A stretch of 5,422 nucleotides of DNA from Rhodospirillales bacterium (lineage in GTDB: Bacteria; Pseudomonadota; Alphaproteobacteria; Rhodospirillales; 2-02-FULL-58-16): positions 1 through 5,422 of the forward strand of contig JAJFIG010000357.1 of the NCBI GenBank assembly GCA_021775195.1, written 5' to 3'. Made by a program: the position numbers and the translations under genes. This document shows, one piece after another, positions 1 to 5,422 of the stretch (the first letter of the stretch is position 1; the number at the start of each line of letters is the position of its first letter). The notes under the pieces were generated by a model. The model saw only the letters and a list, made by a program, of their open reading frames with translations, was not told where the DNA came from and ran no database searches.

Positions 1-1115
1 GCAACCGCGCGCTTCAGGTTCAGCCGTCCGTCCCCGAGTAGATATTCACCGTTGGCGCGCACCGAGCGGACCGGCATTCGATGGTCCGTGGGGGCCGGCA
101 GGTAGAGGTTGCCCTTTTTTCCGAAGTCGACAAACAGATTGTCGATCTGCAGTCGCTGTCCCTCGCCCTCGAAGCGGCCTTTGATATCGAACCGGGTAAC
201 CTCGCGGGTCTGTGGCAGCGGTTTCGGCAGCACCACCTGGCCGCCGCCGCCGGTAACGTCGAACCCGACCATTTCCACCGCCCCGTCAATAGTCATGCTG
301 ACGGTCAGGGTGCCTTCCAATGGTACGTCGAGGGCACGAAGTGGTTCGAACTGCGGCGAAAGGCGTGAAAATACCGCTGGAATGACCCGATTGAAGTCGA
401 CGCCGAGATCAATTCTGCGGTCCCGCGCCAGGTAATCGCCGACCACGGTGACTTGGGCCTTCTGGTCTTCGACATCCAAGTCGAAGGACACCTCGCCTTT
501 GACTCCCAGCGGGTCGCGGCGAAGGGACATCTGTGCCGACGGCGCCATCCACGATGTTTCCAGGCTCTGGTCCTCGATGATCAGGTCGGCGTCAACGATG
601 GTGAACTGCGCCAGGTAGCCGATGGCGTGGTCTGGATCCGGGGGAGCCAGAAGGCCAACAAAAATCCGATCGAAGATGGCGCCCGACGGCGCCTCGCCGG
701 CGGCGAAGGTCATGGCGAAATGGCCGTCGCGCTCGCGCAGCAGGCGGATGCGGGGACGAAAAAGGACGATGCTCTTGGGCGTCAGCATTCCGCGCATCAT
801 CGCCCGCGCGCTCAGCGCCAGGGAAAGCTCCGGCACGGTGGCGATCAAGGAGCCGTCAGCACCGAGCGCGCGCACGTTGACAGCACGGATATCGAGGGTC
901 CGCTCCCACCCGGCCCAGGTTAGGATCGTATCATCCAGGCGGATTCCGAAGGACTGGTTGTCCGTGTTCAGCGCGTCCTCGATATAGGGCGACAGGAAGG
1001 CCAGGGAAATCGGCCCCTGGGACAGCCGCCAGGCGGCGACCACGAACAGGATCGCGGCACCGGCGCCAATGGTGGCGAGCAACCAGAGCAGGGTTCGGAA
1101 CGTGCGTCTAATCAG
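1..1115 (-). CDS. AsmA/YhdP-like (DUF3971-type) envelope protein, N-terminal part; runs off left edge
   Basis: This is an open frame of 371 codons read leftward, still open at the window edge, so the C-terminus is missing; relatives are usually around 1,000 residues or more. Residues 1-8 are basic (IRRTFR), followed by one hydrophobic segment at about 9-28, so the protein is probably anchored in the inner membrane with the rest in the periplasm. The segment RLSQGPISLAFLSPYIEDAL (30-49) is the typical opening of alphaproteobacterial AsmA-like/DUF3971 proteins. The remainder is a run of short beta-type repeats, including GGGGQVVLPKPLPQTREV, a pattern common in this family. AsmA, TamB and YhdP relatives are thought to form long beta-rich grooves that move phospholipid between membranes; a lipid or outer-membrane homeostasis role here is inference. 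No ATG lies in frame before residue 106. The chosen start is CTG at 1115-1113, because it puts the basic residues before the membrane segment and has a ribosome binding site (AGAGG) 9 nt upstream. The gene is divergent from glnE. Confidence 0.82.
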   Translation of the reverse strand, partial: MIRRTFRTLLWLLATIGAGAAILFVVAAWRLSQGPISLAFLSPYIEDALNTDNQSFGIRLDDTILTWAGWERTLDIRAVNVRALGADGSLIATVPELSLALSARAMMRGMLTPKSIVLFRPRIRLLRERDGHFAMTFAAGEAPSGAIFDRIFVGLLAPPDPDHAIGYLAQFTIVDADLIIEDQSLETSWMAPSAQMSLRRDPLGVKGEVSFDLDVEDQKAQVTVVGDYLARDRRIDLGVDFNRVIPAVFSRLSPQFEPLRALDVPLEGTLTVSMTIDGAVEMVGFDVTGGGGQVVLPKPLPQTREVTRFDIKGRFEGEGQRLQIDNLFVDFGKKGNLYLPAPTDHRMPVRSVRANGEYLLGDGRLNLKRAV

Positions 1116-1124
1116 GGGATTTAT

Positions 1125-1129
1125 CCTCT
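1125..1129 (-). promoter_or_regulatory. Ribosome binding site of the AsmA-like gene
   Basis: On the minus strand this reads AGAGG within the purine run AAGAAAGAGG. It lies 9 nt before the CTG codon at 1115-1113. It decides the start: the other in-frame non-ATG candidates (TTG at 1184-1182 and 1178-1176, and TTG at codon 12) lack a comparable site at a good distance. Confidence 0.6.
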
Positions 1130-1135
1130 TTCTTG

Positions 1136-1165
1136 ACCCGATCCACGGGTTCCCGCAGTGTGCGG
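1136..1165. promoter_or_regulatory. Two short inverted repeats in the divergent intergenic region; possible operator
   Basis: The 69 bp between the divergent AsmA-like gene and glnE contain two perfect inverted repeats: ACCCG-ATCCA-CGGGT at 1136-1150 and CCGCA-GTG-TGCGG at 1153-1165. Their centres are 16 bp apart, on the side of the region upstream of the glnE ribosome binding site. The arms are only 5 bp, so chance in GC-rich DNA is possible. No convincing -35/-10 pair is visible on either strand; TTGACC at 1133-1138 has no good -10 partner at 17-18 bp. A regulatory role is inference. Confidence 0.25.
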
Positions 1166-1171
1166 CAATTC

Positions 1172-1175
1172 GGAG
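1172..1175 (+). promoter_or_regulatory. Ribosome binding site of glnE
   Basis: GGAG lies 9 nt before the ATG at 1185. It favours this ATG over the in-frame GTG at 1158, which has only a weak purine stretch upstream. Two copies of GCAATT (1165-1170 and 1175-1180) flank the site, the second being part of the palindrome GCAATTGC (1175-1182). Confidence 0.55.
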
Positions 1176-1184
1176 CAATTGCAA

Positions 1185-4100
1185 ATGCAGCTTTTCAGAT
1201 TTGCCGATGCGCCGGGCGCCCTACCCCGCCCCGCCGACCCCGATCGCGCCGCCGTCGGCCTGGAACGCTGGCGCGAGGCCACTGCCAACGCCGACGACGG
1301 CGGCCTCCAGGCATTTGCCGACAGGGTCGCCGCCGACGGCGGCGCCCGGGCGTTGCTGGAAGCGGTCTTCGGCAACAGCCCGTTCCTGACCCAGTGCGCC
1401 GCCAGCGACCCCGGGTTCCTGTGTCGGCTGCTGGCCCAGGGCCCCGACGAGGCCAGCGCCGGGATCATGGACGAGCTCAGGATCGATCGACTCGCCGGCC
1501 TTGACGGCACCGCCCTCGCCCGCTGCCTGCGCGTTGCCAAGCGGCGCATCGCCCTGACCATTGCAATCGCCGATATCGCCAGCCTCTGGCCACTCGAGCG
1601 GGTTACCGGCCAGTTGACCGATTTCGCCGAGGCGGCCCTCAGCGCCAGCGCCGCCCACGTCCTTCGCGAGGCCGCCGCCACCGGCGCCTTTGATCTCGCC
1701 CACGTCGACGATCCCGAACGGGAGTCGGGGCTGGTGATCCTCGGCATGGGCAAACTGGGTGCGCGGGAACTCAATTATTCCAGCGACATCGACCTCATCG
1801 TTCTCTACGACCCCGAGGTCATCCGCACCGACAATCCCGATTCCCTACAAACCAGTTTCGTTCGCCTGACCCGCAATATGGTGCGCCTGATGGACGAACG
1901 CACGGCCGACGGTTACGTCTTCCGCACCGACCTCAGGCTGCGTCCCGATCCCGCGGCGACGCCGCTGGCGATTTCGGTACTGGCCGCCGAAACCTATTAC
2001 GAGAGCCTGGGTCAGAACTGGGAACGGGCGGCCATGATCAAGGCCCGGGCGGTGGCCGGCGACAAGGAGGCCGGGGCAGCGTTTCTCGATATGTTGCGCC
2101 CCTTCATCTGGCGCAAGAACCTGGATTTCGCCGCCATCCAGGATATCCATTCCATCAAACGCCAGATCAACGCCCACCGGGGCGGGACCGAAATCGCCGT
2201 CAACGGCCACAATCTAAAGCTTGGCCGCGGCGGCATCCGCGAGATCGAGTTCTTCGCCCAGACCCAGCAGCTGATCTGGGGCGGACGCCAGCCGGCGCTG
2301 CGTTGTTCCGCCACTGGCGACGCCCTGCGGGCGCTGTCGACCGGCGGCCAGATCACCGGCGACGCCGCCGAGGAACTGATGGAGGTCTACCGTTATCTGC
2401 GCCGGGTCGAACACCGCCTGCAGATGATCAACGACGAGCAGACCCATACCCTGCCCCAGGACACCGCCGGACTGGCATCGCTGGGGGCGTTCCTGGGATA
2501 TCCGGACGCCGACGCCTTCGCTGCCGACGTGGTCGCCCATCTGCGCCGCACCGAGTCCCATTACGTCGATCTGTTCGAGGACGCGCCATCCCTGGGGGCA
2601 CCGGGACTGGGGCCCGGGAACCTGGTCTTCACCGGCAGCGACCCCGACCCCGACACTCTCGAGACCATCGAACGGCTGGGGTTCCGGAACCCCGCCACCA
2701 TCGACGCGGCGTTCCGGCGCTGGCATCACGGGCGCTATCGCGCCACCCGCAGCACCCGGGCCCGGGAGTTGCTCACCGAACTCGCGCCGGTGTTGCTCGA
2801 CGCCCTGTCCCGGACCCCGGACCCGGACGCCGCATTCGTCAAGTTCGACGAATTCCTCTCTCGTCTGCCCGCCGGCGTGCAGCTGTTTTCCACATTCTTC
2901 TCCAATCCCAACCTCCTTGGCCTGGTCGCCGAAATCGTCGGCGGGGCTCCCCGTCTTGCCGAGCACCTGAGCCACCGCCCCCTGGTCCTGGACAGCGTCC
3001 TGACCGAGGATTTCTTTGATCCGCCGCCACGCCCTGAAGTCCTCGAGGAAGAACTGGACGCCCTGCTCGCCCGGGGTGAACACCTGGAAGACGTCCTCGA
3101 CATAAGCCGGCGCTGGGCCAACGACCGCTGGTTCCAGGTCGGGGTACAGAACCTTCGCGGACACCTGGCTCCGGAACCCGTGGCTCTCGCCCTGAGCAAT
3201 ATCGCCGATACCGCGGTGAGCCGCCTCCATCCCTTTATCGAGGAGCAGTTCGCCGCCCGGCACGGCGGCTTTCCCGGATCCGGCATGATCACCATCGCCA
3301 TGGGCACCCTGGGCGCCCGCGAGATGACCCCGGCATCGGACCTTGACCTGATCTTCATTTACAGCACCGGGGACGCCATCGAGGCATCCGATGGGCCGCG
3401 GCCCCTGGCCCCGAGCCAGTACTTTGCCCGCCTGAGCCAACGCCTGATCAACGCTATCACCGCCCAGACCGCCGAGGGCAAGCTCTACGACGTCGACATG
3501 CGGCTGCGTCCCTCGGGCCACGCCGGCCCCATTGCCTCCAGTTTCGAGTCCTTTGTCCAGTACCACGACGAGGCCGCCTGGACCTGGGAACACATGGCCC
3601 TGACCCGGGCCCGGGTCATCGCCGGCCCCGCCGATCTGCGGGCCGCCGTCGAGGGTGTGATCAGCGACGTCCTCACCCGGCCCCGGGACGCCGGCGCTTT
3701 GCTCGCCGACATCGCCGACATGCGCGCCCGTATGGACCGCGAGCGTCACACCGACGTCATCTGGGACATCAAGAACCTGCGCGGCGGCCTCGTCGACATC
3801 GAATTCATCACCCAGTACCTGCAGCTTCGCCATGCCCACGCCAATCCCCGGGTCCTGTCGCCCAATACCCGCCTCGCTCTCCTCGCCATCCGCGATGCGG
3901 GACTGCACGAAGCCGCCGCCGTCGAATTCCTGATCGAGGCACTCGAACTCTGGCATGCGGTTCACGGCATGCTACGCCTGACCCTGGCCGGCGACCTGCG
4001 CCGGGTCATGCAGGACGAGGTGCCCGAGGGCCTGCGCAAGGCCCTGGCCCGGGCCGGCGACACCCCCGACATCAGCACCCTCCAGGACAAGATCCGCACC

Positions 4101-4217
4101 ACTGCCGAGAGGGTTTACGGCCATTTCACCGATCTCATCGACACTCCGGCCAAGGCCCTGGCGGCCGGTCGCGGAGAACCCGACGAATCAATCAAGGAGC
4201 AGGAGAAGGCACCATGA
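1185..4217 (+). CDS. glnE: Bifunctional glutamine synthetase adenylyltransferase / adenylyl-removing enzyme
   Basis: This cytoplasmic enzyme of 1,010 residues attaches AMP to glutamine synthetase to switch it off when nitrogen is plentiful and removes it again when nitrogen is scarce, under PII and glutamine control in known systems. E. coli GlnE has 946 residues. The sequence shows the expected duplication. The N-terminal (adenylyl-removing) half has a nucleotidyltransferase motif GMGKLGARELNYSSDIDLI at 187-205 with metal-binding type Asp201 and Asp203, then RTDLRLRP at 247-254 with Asp249. A helical linker domain follows, with GRGGIREIEF at 347-356. The C-terminal (adenylylating) half has AMGTLGAREMTPASDLDLI at 705-723 with Asp719 and Asp721, then YDVDMRLRPSG at 768-778 with Asp771, and a second helical domain with RGGLVDIEF at 866-874. 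Both active sites look intact, although Thr708 sits where Lys is usual. The start is the ATG with a GGAG site 9 nt upstream; an in-frame GTG at 1158 would add nine residues. The stop overlaps the fliL start, so the two genes are probably co-transcribed. Confidence 0.97.
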   Translation: MQLFRFADAPGALPRPADPDRAAVGLERWREATANADDGGLQAFADRVAADGGARALLEAVFGNSPFLTQCAASDPGFLCRLLAQGPDEASAGIMDELRIDRLAGLDGTALARCLRVAKRRIALTIAIADIASLWPLERVTGQLTDFAEAALSASAAHVLREAAATGAFDLAHVDDPERESGLVILGMGKLGARELNYSSDIDLIVLYDPEVIRTDNPDSLQTSFVRLTRNMVRLMDERTADGYVFRTDLRLRPDPAATPLAISVLAAETYYESLGQNWERAAMIKARAVAGDKEAGAAFLDMLRPFIWRKNLDFAAIQDIHSIKRQINAHRGGTEIAVNGHNLKLGRGGIREIEFFAQTQQLIWGGRQPALRCSATGDALRALSTGGQITGDAAEELMEVYRYLRRVEHRLQMINDEQTHTLPQDTAGLASLGAFLGYPDADAFAADVVAHLRRTESHYVDLFEDAPSLGAPGLGPGNLVFTGSDPDPDTLETIERLGFRNPATIDAAFRRWHHGRYRATRSTRARELLTELAPVLLDALSRTPDPDAAFVKFDEFLSRLPAGVQLFSTFFSNPNLLGLVAEIVGGAPRLAEHLSHRPLVLDSVLTEDFFDPPPRPEVLEEELDALLARGEHLEDVLDISRRWANDRWFQVGVQNLRGHLAPEPVALALSNIADTAVSRLHPFIEEQFAARHGGFPGSGMITIAMGTLGAREMTPASDLDLIFIYSTGDAIEASDGPRPLAPSQYFARLSQRLINAITAQTAEGKLYDVDMRLRPSGHAGPIASSFESFVQYHDEAAWTWEHMALTRARVIAGPADLRAAVEGVISDVLTRPRDAGALLADIADMRARMDRERHTDVIWDIKNLRGGLVDIEFITQYLQLRHAHANPRVLSPNTRLALLAIRDAGLHEAAAVEFLIEALELWHAVHGMLRLTLAGDLRRVMQDEVPEGLRKALARAGDTPDISTLQDKIRTTAERVYGHFTDLIDTPAKALAAGRGEPDESIKEQEKAP
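4201..4205 (+). promoter_or_regulatory. Ribosome binding site of the fliL-like gene, inside the end of glnE
   Basis: AGGAG lies 8 nt before the ATG at 4214, within the last glnE codons. Together with the ATGA overlap (4214-4217) it suggests translational coupling, with ribosomes that finish glnE restarting on fliL. Confidence 0.65.
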
Positions 4218-4804
4218 GCGTCGACGACGAGGAAGCCACCGAGGAACCCGGTGCCGAGGAACCCGGTGCCGAATCCGAGGATGCCGAGGCACCGGATTCG
4301 GGCCAGCCCGACGACGGCGGCGAGGGCATGGACCCGGAGGAACTCGCGAAACGGCGCAAACTGAAGCTGATGATCATCGCCGCCGGCGTCGTCGTGGTCC
4401 TGCTGGCAACCGGCGGCGCCCTGGTGTTCACCGGCGCCATGGGTAGTTTCGTCGCCTGGCTGAAGGGCGGTCCAAGCACGGCCACCGTATCCCTGCCGGG
4501 ACCGCCGGTCCTGCACGAATTCCCGGAAATCCTCGTCGATCTGAAGACCGGCCGCTGCCGCGCCACCTTCATCAAGCTCCGGGTCGTCGCCGAGGTCCCG
4601 GAAACGGACATCCCGCGCATCGACGGCGTCACGACGCAAATCCTGGACGGCTTCCAGACCCACCTGCGCCAGTACGAACGCGCCGATCTGGTCGGCAAGG
4701 AAGGTACCGACAAGCTCCGCGCCGCCTTCCGCGACATCATCAACAAGGCCGCCGCGCCGGCTCAGGCCTACAACATCCTGTTCCGGGAGTTCATATTGCA
4801 GTGA
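4214..4804 (+). CDS. fliL: FliL-family flagellar basal body-associated protein
   Basis: This is a 196-residue single-pass membrane protein. FliL proteins sit around the flagellar stator (MotAB) and support torque, mainly through a periplasmic C-terminal domain of stomatin-like fold. Seen here: a very acidic cytoplasmic tail (19 Asp or Glu among residues 1-43, no Lys or Arg before 46), a basic patch KRRKLK at 46-51, a membrane helix at about 52-74, then the periplasmic domain. That domain carries the family's usual elements: a strand with FPEILVDLKT (103-112), FIKLRVVAEV (119-128), a helical stretch LRQYERADLVGKEGTDKLR (151-169) and the closing ILFREFILQ (188-196), which resembles the FxEFxxQ end of FliL. 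Length fits the family. The N-terminal tail contains a perfect repeat of EEPGA. The start overlaps the glnE stop by 4 bp, so it is probably read from the glnE transcript. That is an unusual place for a flagellar gene; it could instead be a FliL paralogue with another motor or membrane role. Confidence 0.85.
   Translation: MSVDDEEATEEPGAEEPGAESEDAEAPDSGQPDDGGEGMDPEELAKRRKLKLMIIAAGVVVVLLATGGALVFTGAMGSFVAWLKGGPSTATVSLPGPPVLHEFPEILVDLKTGRCRATFIKLRVVAEVPETDIPRIDGVTTQILDGFQTHLRQYERADLVGKEGTDKLRAAFRDIINKAAAPAQAYNILFREFILQ
4241..4270 (+). repeat. Two perfect 15-bp tandem copies inside fliL
   Basis: The unit GAGGAACCCGGTGCC occurs twice in a row (4241-4255 and 4256-4270) and encodes EEPGA-EEPGA in the acidic cytoplasmic tail. 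Because the unit is a multiple of three, gain or loss of a copy would keep the frame. The copies are identical at DNA level, including codon choice, suggesting a recent duplication. Confidence 0.9.
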
Positions 4805-4814
4805 CGGCGGGCGG

Positions 4815-5422
4815 CTAGCCCTTCCCGGCGCCAGCGTCGCCCTTGACCCGGGCCGCCAGGGCCGCGGCCATGAAGTCGTCCAGGTCGCCGTCGAGCACCG
4901 CCTGGGTGTTGGAGGTCTCGACCCCGGTGCGCAGGTCCTTGACCATCTGATAGGGCTGGAGCACGTAGGAGCGGATCTGGTGGCCCCAGCCGATCTCGGT
5001 CTTGGAATCCCGCTCGGCCTGGGCCTCCTCCTCGCGCTTTTGCAGTTCCTGCTCGTAGAGCCGGGCCTTCAGCATCGCCGTCGCCGCGGCCCGGTTCTTG
5101 TGCTGGGAGCGGTCGTTCTGGCACTGCACGACGATGCCCGTGGGCAGGTGGGTCATGCGCACGGCGCTGTCGGTCTTGTTGACATGCTGGCCGCCGGCGC
5201 CCGATGCCCGGTAGGTATCGACGCGGACGTCCTTGTCGACGATTTCGATTTCGATGTTGGCGTCGACCACCGGATAGACCCAGAGCGACGCGAAACTGGT
5301 ATGCCGCCGGGCGCTGGAATCGTAGGGCGAGATCCGCACCAGGCGATGCACCCCGCTTTCCGTCTTCATCCAGCCGTAGGCATTGTGGCCGAGGATCTTC
5401 AGGGTCGCCGACTTGAAGATCC
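4815..5422 (-). CDS. prfB: Peptide chain release factor 2, C-terminal part; runs off right edge
   Basis: RF2 recognises UGA and UAA stop codons in the ribosome and triggers release of the finished protein. The frame is open to the window edge and gives the last 201 residues, a little over half of a typical RF2 of about 365; the start, domain 1 and any programmed frameshift site lie outside. In the visible part, the codon-recognition tripeptide is SPY at fragment residues 31-33 (bases 5322-5330), where E. coli has SPF. The catalytic GGQ at 76-78 (bases 5187-5195) sits in [18 protein letters not shown], with the same spacing from the tripeptide as in E. coli. [15 protein letters not shown] and [20 protein letters not shown] complete the RF2 signature and separate it from RF1, which has a PxT-type tripeptide. 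The [19 protein letters not shown] stretch is of alphaproteobacterial type. The gene converges on fliL, leaving 10 bp between the stop codons. Confidence 0.97.
   Translation of the reverse strand, partial: IFKSATLKILGHNAYGWMKTESGVHRLVRISPYDSSARRHTSFASLWVYPVVDANIEIEIVDKDVRVDTYRASGAGGQHVNKTDSAVRMTHLPTGIVVQCQNDRSQHKNRAAATAMLKARLYEQELQKREEEAQAERDSKTEIGWGHQIRSYVLQPYQMVKDLRTGVETSNTQAVLDGDLDDFMAAALAARVKGDAGAGKG

Noticed and set aside
453..987. Plus-strand open frames of 121-156 codons across the left part
   Set aside because: The minus strand here encodes the coherent AsmA-like protein with a membrane anchor and family motifs; the plus-strand products are Arg-rich and unlike any family I know.
1133..1162. 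TTGACC as a -35 box for glnE
   Set aside because: The bases 17-18 bp downstream (CAGTGT, AGTGTG) do not resemble a -10 box.
1158..1184. GTG at 1158 as the glnE start
   Set aside because: It adds nine residues (beginning with CGNSEQLQ) and lacks a good ribosome binding site, whereas ATG at 1185 has GGAG 9 nt upstream. It cannot be fully excluded.
2214..3965. Open frame of 583 codons antisense to glnE
   Set aside because: It is a shadow of GC-rich coding sequence. Its translation is a Gly, Val and Asp-rich low-complexity string with no recognisable domain, while the plus strand encodes all conserved GlnE motifs across the same bases.
4806..4830. Possible terminator hairpin at the fliL/prfB junction (GGGC-GGCTA-GCCC)
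   Set aside because: The stem is only 4 bp, it overlaps the prfB stop codon, and no T-run follows on either strand.
4768..5124. 118-codon minus-strand open frame overlapping the prfB end
   Set aside because: It is an out-of-frame shadow of prfB, rich in Gly, Arg and Pro, while the overlapping frame encodes the highly conserved RF2 C-terminus.

Overview
The window is a dense, GC-rich bacterial chromosomal segment with four protein genes, two of them cut by the window edges. It looks like ordinary core genome of an alphaproteobacterium, probably Rhodospirillales-like and flagellated. That assignment rests on four things: the release factor 2 fragment has the SPY form of the codon-recognition tripeptide and a C-terminal stretch of alphaproteobacterial type ([19 protein letters not shown]); the first gene has the alphaproteobacterial AsmA-like N-terminus (RLSQGPISLAFLSPYIE); the GlnE enzyme is the long form of about 1,000 residues; and a FliL-type protein is present. 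I saw no mobile element, tRNA, rRNA or CRISPR array.

Layout: (1) bases 1-1115, minus strand: the first 371 codons of a large AsmA/YhdP-like (DUF3971-type) envelope protein, running off the left edge. It seems to start at a CTG codon. (2) 1116-1184: a 69-bp divergent intergenic region with two short perfect inverted repeats and the two ribosome binding sites. (3) 1185-4217, plus strand: glnE, the complete two-headed glutamine synthetase adenylyltransferase/adenylyl-removing enzyme. (4) 4214-4804, plus strand: a FliL-family membrane protein that overlaps the glnE stop by ATGA and so is almost certainly in the same transcript. (5) 4805-4814: a 10-bp gap. (6) 4815-5422, minus strand: the C-terminal part of prfB (peptide chain release factor 2), convergent with fliL and running off the right edge.

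How the genes relate: GlnE adjusts glutamine synthetase activity to nitrogen status, FliL supports the flagellar motor and stator, the AsmA-like protein probably serves the envelope, and RF2 terminates translation at UGA and UAA. Only glnE and fliL share an evident operon. That pairing of nitrogen control with a flagellar-type protein, plus the CTG start of the AsmA-like gene, are the most noteworthy points. I found no clear sign of a new biological system here.
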